DNA from: Klebsiella africana
GTDB taxonomy: Bacteria > Pseudomonadota > Gammaproteobacteria > Enterobacterales > Enterobacteriaceae
Assembly: GCF_020526085.1 (NCBI RefSeq)
Contig: NZ_CP084874.1
Coordinates: 2,418,001-2,482,000, forward strand
Reading direction: 5' to 3'
DNA length: 64,000 nt
Both the position numbers and the translations under genes were made by a program. Positions 38,773 through 47,019 of this stretch are shown piece after piece; position 1 is the first letter of the stretch, and each line of letters starts with the position of its first letter. Under the pieces are notes generated by a model, which did not search any database, was not told where the DNA came from, and worked only from the letters and a program-made list of their open reading frames with translations.

Positions 38773-38791
38773 GCCCGCGCGAACGGCGGGC
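38773..38791 (-). terminator. Intercistronic hairpin between pqqA and pqqB
   Basis: GCCCGC (38773-38778) and GCGGGC (38786-38791) form a six-base GC hairpin with a seven-base loop, eight bases after the pqqA stop. No long T run follows on the minus strand. It may cut expression of pqqB-F relative to pqqA or stabilise the pqqA message. Confidence 0.45.
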
Positions 38792-38798
38792 GGGGCGA

Positions 38799-38870
38799 TT
38801 AACGGTTAGAAATGTACAGCGTCACTTCCAGACCGAGACGTAAATCGATAAAAGCAGGTTTCTTCCACAT
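38799..38870 (-). CDS. pqqA: PQQ precursor peptide PqqA
   Basis: A 23-residue peptide that is the substrate for PQQ. It begins MWKKPAFIDLRLG and ends LYISNR; the cross-linked residues are Glu15 and Tyr19, in the spacing E-x3-Y that the pathway needs. Sequence and length equal the known Klebsiella peptide. AGGAACAAAAC before the ATG gives the ribosome site. It is too short for most gene callers. The promoter should be within 38871-39006. Confidence 0.95.
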   Translation of the reverse strand: MWKKPAFIDLRLGLEVTLYISNR

Positions 38871-39006
38871 GTTTTGTTCCTCTTAAAAATGACGACAACC
38901 CTCACGGATAAGGGTGAATCTGTGACGGCCGCCGCATATTGCGCTTCACCGGGAGAGAGATCAACCCGGAATATGTAAGGAATTAACTTTATGTTTACAA
39001 TATAAC

Positions 39007-40026
39007 CTATTGTTGCCAAACATTTTTTAATACCCGCAGCCAGTTACGCCACAGCAGCTTATCCAGCACCAATTGATCATAGCCATTGTCCCGCAAGGTG
39101 TTGATAAGCCGCGGTAAGCCGGCCACATCGCCCAGCTCGTCCGGCAGGGTGATGCCGTCAAAATCCGAGCCGAGGGCCACATGATCCTCACCCATTATGT
39201 TAATAAGATAGTCGATATGCCGGACAATGGTGGTTAAGGGCGTGTCGCTATCGCGTCGGCCGTCGGCGCGCAGGAAAGCATTGCCGAAATTGACGCCCAC
39301 CACGCCGCCGGTGTCGCGGATCGCCCGCAGTTGCTGGTCGGTCAGATTGCGCGGCTGCGGGCACAGGGCGTGGGCATTGGAGTGGGTGGCCACCAGCGGG
39401 GCGGTGGAGTGGCGGGCGGTATCCCAGAACGCTTTTTCATTCATATGAGATACGTCAATCTGCATCTTCAAGGCATTGGCCTGCTTAATCAGATCGATAC
39501 CTGCCGCTGTCAGTCCAGGCCCAGTGTCCGGGCTACCGGGAAACGAACCGTTAACGCCGCTGCCGAAGCGGTTCGCAATATTCCAGAACGGACCGATGCT
39601 GCGCACTCCGGCGCAATAAAAAGCCTGCAGATCTTCGCCTTGCGCGTCGAACCCGCCGGCGCCTTCAATGTGCGCCACCATCGCCAGTACCTTATCCTGC
39701 CGGCAGCGTTCGATATCCGCCGCGCTCAGGCACAGGCGTGCGCGGTCGCTATCGTGGGCGCATATTTCCTTGAGAATAGCCAGCTGCTGCCAGAGGATCG
39801 CCAGCGGATCCCATGCCTGACTGGCGTGCTGCGGCGCCACGCGGGCAATATACTCCTGCGGCGGCACAAAGAGGGCGAACAGGCCGCCGGCCAGCCCGCC
39901 CTGGCAGATACGCGGATAGTCAAGATGACCGTTCTCTATCCCGGTAAAGAAGGCGCTCACCGGATCCTCACGATGGTGAAGCCAGAGATTTAGCAGCAGG
40001 TCATTGTGACCATCAAAAATCGCCAT
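39007..40026 (-). CDS. Membrane-dipeptidase-type (M19) zinc dipeptidase
   Basis: A 339-residue zinc peptidase of family M19. The motif HND (His7, Asp9) supplies the first zinc, AHIEGAGG the bridging Glu, THSNAHAL and DVSHMN further His residues, and GSDFDG the last Asp. There is no signal peptide, so it is cytosolic. The ATG at 40026 follows GAACCCGCT and opens MAIFDGHNDLL as in the family. It lies 136 bases upstream of pqqA on the same strand, as in other Klebsiella pqq loci as far as I recall; it could release Glu and Tyr fragments from PQQ processing, which is inference. Confidence 0.85.
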   Translation of the reverse strand: MAIFDGHNDLLLNLWLHHREDPVSAFFTGIENGHLDYPRICQGGLAGGLFALFVPPQEYIARVAPQHASQAWDPLAILWQQLAILKEICAHDSDRARLCLSAADIERCRQDKVLAMVAHIEGAGGFDAQGEDLQAFYCAGVRSIGPFWNIANRFGSGVNGSFPGSPDTGPGLTAAGIDLIKQANALKMQIDVSHMNEKAFWDTARHSTAPLVATHSNAHALCPQPRNLTDQQLRAIRDTGGVVGVNFGNAFLRADGRRDSDTPLTTIVRHIDYLINIMGEDHVALGSDFDGITLPDELGDVAGLPRLINTLRDNGYDQLVLDKLLWRNWLRVLKNVWQQ

Positions 40027-40269
40027 AGCGGGTTCCTGCGTTCTTAAATGGTGAAAAATGCCTAGCACGGTAACGGATTTATGCCCCGGGGCAAGCAGAA
40101 ATTCACATGTCCGCAACAATTGCCAACCTCGACTTTGTATCACACTGTATCTCGCGGCGCAGCGCTGACATTAAGAGATAAAAACGGCCCCAGTCGGGCA
40201 CATGGCGGATACAAATTTCCGCTTTACTGGTCACGTACTCTCTTGATGACGATAAAAGGTGAGAAAGTG

Positions 40270-41262
40270 ATGAACAGATTATCCCTGATCCGCTATACCA
40301 GCGCCGTGGCGCTGGGGTTATCCACCCTGTGGTCCGCCGCTGTTTGCGCCGCTGAAGACGCGGGGGCGTTCAACAAGATCCAGCAGATCCGCGCCGGCGA
40401 CCTGAATATTGGCTACGTGGATATCGGCCCGCGCGACGGCCAGCCGGTGATCCTGTTGCACGGCTGGCCCTATGATATTCAGAGCTATGCCCAGGTGGCG
40501 CCGGCTCTAGCGCAGAAGGGTTACCGGGTGATCGTGCCGTATCTGCGCGGCTACGGCACGACGCGTTTCCTTTCCGCCAGCACGCCGCGTAACGGTCAAC
40601 CGTCGGCGATGGCGGCCGATATTGTCCATCTGATGGACGCCCTGCACATCAGGCAGGCGGATCTGGCCGGTTTTGACTGGGGCGCGCGCACGGCGGATAT
40701 CGTCGCCGCGCTGTGGCCACAGCGGGTGAAATCCCTGGTCTCGGTGAGCGGATATCTGATCAGCAGTCAGCAGATTGGCGAAAAACCGCTGCCGCCGCAG
40801 GCGGAGCTGTCGTGGTGGTATCAGTTCTATTTTGCCACCCCGCGCGGTGAAGCCGGTTACCGGCAGAATACCCACGACTTTGCGAAATTTATCTGGCATC
40901 AGGCATCGCCGCAGTGGCAATTCAGCGACGCGACCTTTGCCAAAACCGCCCGGGCGCTGGATAACCCGGACCACGTGGCGATCACCATCAGCAACTACCG
41001 CTGGCGCCTGGGGCTGGAGAAGGGGGAAGCAAAGTATGCCAGCTATGAACAACGGCTGGCGGCACTGCCGCCGATAACCGTGCCGACCATCACCCTTGAA
41101 GGGGCGAATAACGGCGCGCCGCATCCAGCTCCCGCCAGCTACCGGGCTAAATTTACCGGGAAATATGAACACCGGGATCTGCAGGGGGCGGTGGGCCATA
41201 ATCCACCCCAGGAGGACCCGGCAGACTTTGTCCAGGCGGTGGTGGACGCCGATCGTTTGTGA
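40270..41262 (+). CDS. Exported alpha/beta hydrolase (epoxide hydrolase-like)
   Basis: A 330-residue alpha/beta hydrolase with a signal peptide (about 28 residues, ending AAVCA). The fold begins IGYVDIGPRDGQPVILLHGWPYD, with the oxyanion HGWP. The nucleophile elbow is GFDWGARTA, where Asp replaces Ser, as in epoxide hydrolases and haloalkane dehalogenases. The His is expected in GAVGHNPPQEDP. AAGGTGAG lies before the ATG at 40270; a longer frame runs upstream without support. Exported members of this group can be toxin-like (Cif of Pseudomonas), but no such link is shown. Substrate unknown. Confidence 0.8.
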   Translation: MNRLSLIRYTSAVALGLSTLWSAAVCAAEDAGAFNKIQQIRAGDLNIGYVDIGPRDGQPVILLHGWPYDIQSYAQVAPALAQKGYRVIVPYLRGYGTTRFLSASTPRNGQPSAMAADIVHLMDALHIRQADLAGFDWGARTADIVAALWPQRVKSLVSVSGYLISSQQIGEKPLPPQAELSWWYQFYFATPRGEAGYRQNTHDFAKFIWHQASPQWQFSDATFAKTARALDNPDHVAITISNYRWRLGLEKGEAKYASYEQRLAALPPITVPTITLEGANNGAPHPAPASYRAKFTGKYEHRDLQGAVGHNPPQEDPADFVQAVVDADRL

Positions 41263-41348
41263 CCCGCGCCTTGCCGGCGGCGCGACGTTGCGCTTCCGGC
41301 AACACAGCTTATGCTTGTGAAGAGTTTATTTTGCCGCAGGAGCAGCCT

Positions 41349-42089
41349 TTGGAGCGTATTGACCACATCTTGGTTGTCGATGACGACCGCGATATTCGGG
41401 AACTGATTGTCGACTATCTGGAAAAATCGGGATATCGCGCCAGCGGCGCGGCGAACGGCAAAGCCATGTGGTCGGTGCTCAAAAATCATCAAATTGATCT
41501 GATTGTGTTGGATATCATGATGCCGGGCGAGGATGGCTTAACGCTCTGTCGCCAGCTGCGCGCCAATCCGCAGCAGGATATTCCGGTGCTGATGCTCACC
41601 GCCCGCACCGATGACAGCGACCGGATCCTCGGCCTGGAAATGGGGGCTGACGATTATCTGATAAAGCCCTTTGTGGCCCGCGAACTGCTGGCCCGCATCA
41701 AAGCCATTTTACGCCGCACCCGGGCGCTGCCGCCCAACCTGCAGATCACCGAGGCGGGCAGGCTGATCGCCTTTGGCGACTGGCTGCTCGATACCGCCGC
41801 TCGTCATCTGCTGGACGGCAGCGGGGCCATCGTCGCCCTCAGCGGGGCGGAGTATCGGCTGCTGCGGGTATTTCTCGACCATCCCCAGCGGGTGCTGAAC
41901 CGCGATCAGCTGCTCAATCTGACGCAGGGACGCGACGCGGAACTGTTTGAGCGGTCGATTGACCTGCTGGTGAGCCGACTGCGCCAGCGGCTGCGGGAGG
42001 ATGCCCGCGAGCCGGCCTACATTAAAACGGTGCGCAGCGAAGGCTATGTGCTGTCGGTCCCGGTCTCCATTCGCGAGAGGCATGAATGA
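41349..42089 (+). CDS. OmpR-family response regulator
   Basis: A 246-residue two-component regulator. The receiver domain has the acidic pocket DDD (residues 11-13), phospho-Asp55 (IVLDIMMPGEDG) and Lys106 (LIKPF). The OmpR-type winged helix follows, with LSGAEYRLLRVFLDHPQRVLNRDQL and IKTVRSEGYVL. The start is read as TTG at 41349 because AGGAG lies six bases before it and the protein then begins MERIDHILVVDDD; no ATG gives this. It overlaps the sensor gene by four bases (ATGA). Probable targets are itself and the DipZ-type gene downstream. Confidence 0.88.
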   Translation: MERIDHILVVDDDRDIRELIVDYLEKSGYRASGAANGKAMWSVLKNHQIDLIVLDIMMPGEDGLTLCRQLRANPQQDIPVLMLTARTDDSDRILGLEMGADDYLIKPFVARELLARIKAILRRTRALPPNLQITEAGRLIAFGDWLLDTAARHLLDGSGAIVALSGAEYRLLRVFLDHPQRVLNRDQLLNLTQGRDAELFERSIDLLVSRLRQRLREDAREPAYIKTVRSEGYVLSVPVSIRERHE

Positions 42090-43429
42090 GGTTCTGGCCC
42101 ACCTCGCTGCAGTCGAGGCTGATGGCGCTGCTGTTTCTGGCGCTGCTGCTGGCGAATACCTTAACCCTGTCGCTGCTGTTTTATGAGCGTATGAGCAGCG
42201 CCCGCAGCGTGATGCTGGGCAATCTGGCTTCCGATGTCGCCACCAGCGTGGCGATCCTTGACCGTCTGCCGGCCGCTGAGCGCCCGCAGTGGCTGCCGAA
42301 GCTGGCGCGCGGCAATTATCGCTATCTGCTGGACGCCGGGGAGCGCGGCGATTACCCGGACAGCTGGCGCGCCCGGGACGCGGCTCGCTCCCTGCAGGAG
42401 GCGCTGAGCGCGCAGTATCCGGTAAGTATTGTGACGATCCCCGGCCCGCGGCAGCATATTCAGGCCCATATTACCCTGCACGACGGCGCGCCGTTGACGC
42501 TCGATCTGTGGCCGAAGCTACCGGCCATCGCCCGCTGGCTGCCGGTGGTGCTGATCGCTCAGTTTGTTCTCCTGCTGGCCTGCGCCTGGTATGCCGTTCG
42601 CCAGGTGTTGCTGCCCATCACCCGCTTTACCCGGGCAGTGGATGCCCTTGAACCGGCCAGCGACACGGCGGGAACTATGGCCGAGCAGGGGCCGGAGGAG
42701 GTCCGCCGTGCTGCTCGCGCGTTTAACGCGATGCAGGCGCGCATCCACGACCATCTGCAGGAGCGAGCGCGGATCCTTGCCGCCATCTCCCACGATCTGC
42801 AAACCCCGATTACCCGAATGAAGCTGCGGGTGGAGATGGCCGACCAGCCAGAATTGCGCGATAAGCTACTGCAGGATCTCGACAATATGACCCGTCTGGT
42901 GCGGGAGGGCATCGCCTTCGCCCGCACCTCGCAGCCGCTGGAGGAGGCGCGACAGCGGCTGAACCTCGACGCCTTTCTTGACACCATCGTCTGCGATTAT
43001 GCCGATGTTGGCCGGCCGGTGCGCTTTTGCCCCGAGGAGAGCGCCGGGGTGGTGTGGATCCCGCCGCAGGCTCTGCGCCGGGTGATGACTAACCTTATCG
43101 ATAACGGGCTGAAATTCGGTACGACGGTCACGGTAACCCTGACCCGCGACGCCGCCGGGGATATCACTCTCCATGTGCTGGATGAGGGGCCGGGGATCCC
43201 TGAGGCCTCGCTGCAGGCGGTGCTGCAGCCGTTTTATCGCCTGGAGGACTCGCGCAATCGCGATACCGGCGGCACCGGTCTGGGGCTGGCGATCGCCGCG
43301 CAGCTGGTCAGCCAGATGAACGGCACGCTGCGCCTGGCCAACCGCCCGCAGGGCGGCCTGGACGCCAGCGTTCGCCTTGCCGCGGCGGGATTGTATCCTG
43401 CTGTATCTCCGGGGAAGACGGATAACTAA
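42086..43429 (+). CDS. Sensor histidine kinase
   Basis: A 447-residue membrane sensor. Helix one is at about residues 13-33, a periplasmic domain of about 115 residues follows, then helix two (155-172) and a HAMP segment (LLPITRFTRAVDALEP). The phosphorylated His is His236 in ISHDLQTPITRMKLR, with the N box NLIDNGLKF, G1 DEGPGIP and G2 GGTGLGLAIA. It should phosphorylate the regulator whose gene it overlaps. The periplasmic domain has no recognised ligand. Association with a thiol-disulfide protein suggests a signal of envelope redox or metal stress, which is inference. Confidence 0.9.
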   Translation: MRFWPTSLQSRLMALLFLALLLANTLTLSLLFYERMSSARSVMLGNLASDVATSVAILDRLPAAERPQWLPKLARGNYRYLLDAGERGDYPDSWRARDAARSLQEALSAQYPVSIVTIPGPRQHIQAHITLHDGAPLTLDLWPKLPAIARWLPVVLIAQFVLLLACAWYAVRQVLLPITRFTRAVDALEPASDTAGTMAEQGPEEVRRAARAFNAMQARIHDHLQERARILAAISHDLQTPITRMKLRVEMADQPELRDKLLQDLDNMTRLVREGIAFARTSQPLEEARQRLNLDAFLDTIVCDYADVGRPVRFCPEESAGVVWIPPQALRRVMTNLIDNGLKFGTTVTVTLTRDAAGDITLHVLDEGPGIPEASLQAVLQPFYRLEDSRNRDTGGTGLGLAIAAQLVSQMNGTLRLANRPQGGLDASVRLAAAGLYPAVSPGKTDN

Positions 43430-43464
43430 ACCGACAATTCTCCCCCTTTCCCGACACATTCGCC

Positions 43465-43483
43465 TTACATGGCCTTGCTGTAA
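43465..43483. promoter_or_regulatory. Inverted repeat before dipZ-like gene
   Basis: TTACA (43465-43469) and TGTAA (43479-43483) lie nine bases apart, 49-67 bases before the DipZ-like start codon. The form suits an OmpR-type dimer and may be the site of the adjacent response regulator. A hairpin, GCTGCC/GGCAGC, follows near 43493. Confidence 0.35.
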
Positions 43484-43531
43484 TGTCGTGGCTGCCACTC
43501 TCGGCAGCGACGGCATAATGAGGAGAAGGCG

Positions 43532-44722
43532 ATGTCGATATTAATTGCATTTTTGGGCGGGATGTTAACTCTGCTGAGCCCCTGTACGCTGCCGGTGATC
43601 CCGCTGCTGTTCGCCAGCGTCCGGGGCCGCCGGGGGCAACTGGCGATCATGCTGGCAGGAATGGCGCTGATGTTCGGCGCTGTCTCCTGGCTGGTGACGG
43701 TCGCCAGCGGCTGGGTGGTGAATCTGACCCTCGCAGGCCGCGGTCTGGCGCTGGCGTTCTTCGCCCTGGTCGGGCTGAGCCTGCTTTCGCAGCGCGTCGC
43801 GCAGCGGCTAACCTCACCCCTGGTAGCGTTGGGGAATCAGCTTAACGACGCCAGCTCACGCCAGCGCGGCTGGATCGGTTCGCTGCTGGCCGGGCTGGCG
43901 GTGGGCCTGCTGTGGGCCCCGTGCGCCGGGCCGGTATTGGGGGCGATACTCAGCCTGGGCTTTGTTCATCCGGGCCAGGCGACCACTGGCGGGTTACTGC
44001 TGGCCTACGGCAGTGGCGGGGCGCTGATGTTATTCCTGCTCGGGTGGTGCGGGGCGGCGTTGATTGCCCGCCTGCGTCGCGGACTGGCGTTCGGCGAACG
44101 GCTGCGCCGGCTGGCGGGGGTGGCGATGCTGGCCTCGGTGGCGCTGATCGCCAGCGGCGGCGACCGCTATCTGCAGAGCGCGGGAGGATGGAGCCAGACG
44201 CTGGAGCAGCGGCTGGCCGCCCGTCTGCCGCAGCCGGAGCAAAAGACCATCCTCCAGCCCATCGCCGCGCCGCAGCCCAGCAGCGCGATGCCCCCTCTGA
44301 CGGGGGGCAGCGCATGGATCAACAGCCCGTCATTAACTCCGCAGAGTCTGAAGGGCAAAGTGGTGCTGGTGGATTTCTGGACCCGGGAGTGTATCAACTG
44401 TCAGCATACCTTGCCTTACGTGCGCGACTGGGCAAACAAATACCGCGCGGCGGGCCTGGTGGTGATTGGCGTTCATACCCCGGAATATCCCTGGGAGCGT
44501 TCGTTGCCCCTGCTGCGCCAGGCGGTGAAGGACTGGCGAATAACCTACCCGGTGGTGGCGGATAATGAGTACGCCATCTGGAACGCCTTCGGCAATCAAT
44601 ACTGGCCAGCGCATTACATTTTCGACGCTCGTGGGCAACTGCGCTATACCGCATTCGGCGAAGGGGATTATGCCCGTCAGGAGCAGGTGATCCAGCAGCT
44701 GCTGCAGGAGAGCAAAGCCTGA
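43532..44722 (+). CDS. DipZ-type CcdA-thioredoxin fusion protein
   Basis: A 396-residue inner-membrane protein with a CcdA/DsbD-type transmembrane part (about residues 1-210) and a periplasmic thioredoxin-like domain. The membrane cysteines are Cys18 (SPCTLP) and Cys131 (WAPCAGP). The thioredoxin active site is Cys287-x2-Cys290 (TRECINCQHTLP). It passes electrons from cytoplasmic thioredoxin to periplasmic proteins, like DipZ/ScsB. GGAGAAGGCG stands before the ATG. It follows the two-component genes by 102 bases, with a possible operator between. The 155-bp repeat array starts 18 bases after its stop. Confidence 0.87.
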   Translation: MSILIAFLGGMLTLLSPCTLPVIPLLFASVRGRRGQLAIMLAGMALMFGAVSWLVTVASGWVVNLTLAGRGLALAFFALVGLSLLSQRVAQRLTSPLVALGNQLNDASSRQRGWIGSLLAGLAVGLLWAPCAGPVLGAILSLGFVHPGQATTGGLLLAYGSGGALMLFLLGWCGAALIARLRRGLAFGERLRRLAGVAMLASVALIASGGDRYLQSAGGWSQTLEQRLAARLPQPEQKTILQPIAAPQPSSAMPPLTGGSAWINSPSLTPQSLKGKVVLVDFWTRECINCQHTLPYVRDWANKYRAAGLVVIGVHTPEYPWERSLPLLRQAVKDWRITYPVVADNEYAIWNAFGNQYWPAHYIFDARGQLRYTAFGEGDYARQEQVIQQLLQESKA

Positions 44723-44740
44723 CCCGCGGCGTAGGCGTCG

Positions 44741-45797
44741 GGCGGACGGATCCCTTCATCCCTTGTGCCCATTGCCGGGCGGCGCTGCGCTTGCCCGGCC
44801 TACACGAGCGCGCAGGAAGAATATAGGCCCGGTAAGGCGCCGCCGCCACCGGGCATGGAAGCGGGAACGGTGCAGAATGCCCATCGCCGGTGACTGGCGG
44901 ACGGACCCCTTCATCCCTTGTGCCCATTGCCGGGCGGTGCTGCGCTTGCCCGGCCTACATGAGCGCGCAGGGAGAATGTAGGCCCGGTAAGGCGCCGCCG
45001 CCACCGGGCATGGAAGCGGGAACGGTGCAGAATGCCCATTACCGGTGACTGGCGGACGGACCCCTTCATCCCTTGTGCCCATTGCCGGGCGGTGCTGCGC
45101 TTGCCCGGCCTACATGAGCGCGCAGGGAGAATGTAGGCCCGGTAAGGCGCCGCCGCCACCGGGCATGGAAGCGGGAACGGTGCAGAATGCCCATTACCGG
45201 TGACTGGCGGACGGACCCCTTCATCCCTTGTGCCCATTGCCGGGCGGTGCTGCGCTTGCCCGGCCTACATGAGCGCGCAGGGAGAATGTAGGCCCGGTAA
45301 GGCGCCGCCGCCACCGGGCATGGAAGCGGGAACGGTGCAGAATGCCCATTACCGGTGACTGGCGGACGGTTCCCTTCATCCCTTGAGCCCATTGCCGGGC
45401 GGCGCTGCGCTTGCCCGGCCTACATGAGCGCGCAGGGAGAATGTCGGCCCGGTAAGGCGCCGCCGCCACCGGGCATGGAAGCGGGAACGGTGCAGAATGC
45501 CCATCGCTGGTGACTGGCGGACGGACCCCTTCATCCCTTGTGCCCATTGCCGGGCGGTGCTGCGCTTGCCCGGCCTACATGAGCGCGCAGGGAGAATGTA
45601 GGCCCGGTAAGGCGCCACCGCCACCGGGCATGGAAGCGGGAACGGTGCAGAATGCCCATTACCGGTGACTGGCGGACGGTTCCCTTCATCCCTTGAGCCC
45701 ATTGCCGGGCGGCGCTGCGCTTGCCCGGCCTACATGAGCGCGCAGGAAGAATGTCGGCCCGGTAAGGCGAAGCCGCCACCGGGCATGGAAGCGGGAG
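44741..45797. repeat. 155-bp tandem array of REP pairs (about seven copies)
   Basis: A unit of exactly 155 bases begins with CCCTTCATCCCTTG at 44752, 44907, 45062, 45217, 45372, 45527 and 45682. The last copy breaks off near 45797. Each unit has two inverted REP-like arms, GCCGGGCGGCGCTGCGC then TTGCCCGGCCTACA on one side and GGCCCGGTAAGGCGC then CACCGGGCA on the other, so it is a BIME-like repeat. Copies 2-4 are almost identical. Copies 5 and 7 share private variants (TTGAGCCC, ATGTCGG) not found in 6, an alternating pattern. Copy 7 holds the more canonical REP end (GGCGAAGCCGCC). The length is not a multiple of three, and frames within it are not genes. Confidence 0.9.
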
Positions 45798-45875
45798 AGG
45801 CGCTGGGCGGCTGGAGGGTTACGGAACGGGTGGAGACAGAATGTTGACCGAGGTGACAGGCGCTGCCGAACGGTT

Positions 45876-45897
45876 CCCTCTCCCTGTAGGGAGAGGG
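45876..45897. terminator. Palindromic intergenic repeat acting as terminator
   Basis: CCCTCTCCC (45876-45884), a TGTA loop and GGGAGAGGG (45889-45897). It is preceded by CGGTT and followed by GGGTGAGGGT. The same arrangement recurs at 63073-63093, also between converging genes, so this is a dispersed repeat that probably stops transcription both ways. Confidence 0.65.
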
Positions 45898-45932
45898 TTA
45901 GGGTGAGGGTAAATGGAAGTGGCGTGACACTG

Positions 45933-46814
45933 TCACCTGCTGAACCACCCCTGCAGGGCCTCGGTCATCAGTTCGCCGAGCAGCGCCACGGCGGCGGAAT
46001 GGTGCTCTTCACGCGGGGTTTGTCGCAGGCTGACGGCCAGGCTACCTGGCGCTGGCAGCAGCCCGCCGGCGGTGCGCAGGTTGCCGGGCATGCCGATGCG
46101 GGTGCGTATCGTCAGCCCCAGGCCAGCTTGCACCGCCGCCCAGATGCCGCTCAGGCTGTGGCTGACAAACACCACCTGCCAGGGGATCCCCGCGGCATCG
46201 AGACAGGCGATAGCGCGGGATCGCATCAGACAGGGGCTATCGAACATCACCAGCGGCAGCGGCTCGCCGGAGGCCAGCAGAGCGCGAATATCCAGGTCAG
46301 GATGCGCAATCCACGCCAGCGGGCAGTGACCCAGCGCGGGACTCTGATCTTCGGTTTGCCACAGCAGCGCCAGGTCAAGTGTCTCCTCCGCCAGCGCCTG
46401 GCGCAGCGGACCATTGCGATCCACTCTGGCCACTATCCGCACCTGCGGATGGTGGCGGGTAAACTGCCCAAGGATCCCCGGCATTAGCGATTCGCCAAAA
46501 TCTTCCTGCATGCCAAGGTGAATTTCGCCGGTGAGCCGCTCGCCCTGCAGCGCGCGCAGGGTTTCATCATTGAGCGCCAGCAGCCGTCTGGCGTAGCTCA
46601 TTAGCTTTTCGCCTTCTGCCGTCAGCGCAAGATGTCGGCCTTGCTTAACCACCAGCGCGGCTCCGCACTGGATCTCCAGCTTTTTTAGCTGGGCGCTGAC
46701 GGCGGAGGTGGAACGCGACAGGCGCAGCGCTGCCTGGGCGAAGCTGCCGCACTCCATGCCGGTCACAAAGCTGCGCAGCGCGTCGAGATCCAGCCCTGGT
46801 AAGCGTTTCTCCAT
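45933..46814 (-). CDS. LysR-type transcriptional regulator
   Basis: A 293-residue LysR regulator with a standard helix-turn-helix near the N-terminus (SFAQAALRLSRSTSAVSAQL) and an effector-binding domain (GEIHLGMQEDFGE onward). The start at 46814 is the third of three adjacent ATGs and has TGAGG six bases upstream; the other two (46820, 46817) are possible. A 9-base-armed palindrome stands just before it. It runs in the same direction as the dat-ddc genes upstream but is separated from them by a terminator. No divergent target is present, so its regulon is not visible. Confidence 0.82.
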   Translation of the reverse strand: MEKRLPGLDLDALRSFVTGMECGSFAQAALRLSRSTSAVSAQLKKLEIQCGAALVVKQGRHLALTAEGEKLMSYARRLLALNDETLRALQGERLTGEIHLGMQEDFGESLMPGILGQFTRHHPQVRIVARVDRNGPLRQALAEETLDLALLWQTEDQSPALGHCPLAWIAHPDLDIRALLASGEPLPLVMFDSPCLMRSRAIACLDAAGIPWQVVFVSHSLSGIWAAVQAGLGLTIRTRIGMPGNLRTAGGLLPAPGSLAVSLRQTPREEHHSAAVALLGELMTEALQGWFSR

Positions 46815-46827
46815 CATCATCCTCATT

Positions 46828-46847
46828 TTCAGGATATTTATCCTGAA
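46828..46847. promoter_or_regulatory. Palindrome before lysR start, likely autoregulatory site
   Basis: TTCAGGATA (46828-46836) and TATCCTGAA (46839-46847) form a near-complete palindrome with a TT centre, 14-33 bases before the start codon. A second ATTTTC-GGGATA half occurs at about 46855-46866, in the same orientation as ATTTTC-AGGATA at 46825-46836, 30 bases apart. This fits binding by the LysR protein. Confidence 0.45.
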
Positions 46848-46935
46848 CATTGTTATTTTCGGGATAGTACTGTGGCATCGCGAGAGGCAGGGGTCAACGG
46901 GCCTTGCGAAGTGAGCGTCTGTGGCGCGAAAAGAA

Positions 46936-46966
46936 ATAAAAAAAGCCGATAAGGATATTATCGGCT
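46936..46966 (-). terminator. Terminator of dat-ddc operon
   Basis: AGCCGATA (46944-46951) and TATCGGCT (46959-46966), seven-base loop. On the minus strand the hairpin is followed by a seven-base T run (46943-46937). A strong rho-independent site 54 bases after ddc. Confidence 0.85.
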
Positions 46967-47019
46967 TGTTGCAGGCATAGCTGGCAGCAGGGCGGCAGGC
47001 GCCGCCTCGCTAAGGCAGA

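Noticed and set aside
44756..45779. Several 82-108-codon minus-strand frames spanning the 155-bp repeat, all nearly identical proteins
   Set aside because: They repeat because the DNA repeats; the period is not a multiple of three and each frame simply crosses two units. There is no ribosome site or family resemblance.
44741..45797. CRISPR array
   Set aside because: The whole 155-base unit is conserved, with no short repeats alternating with unique spacers, and no cas genes are present.
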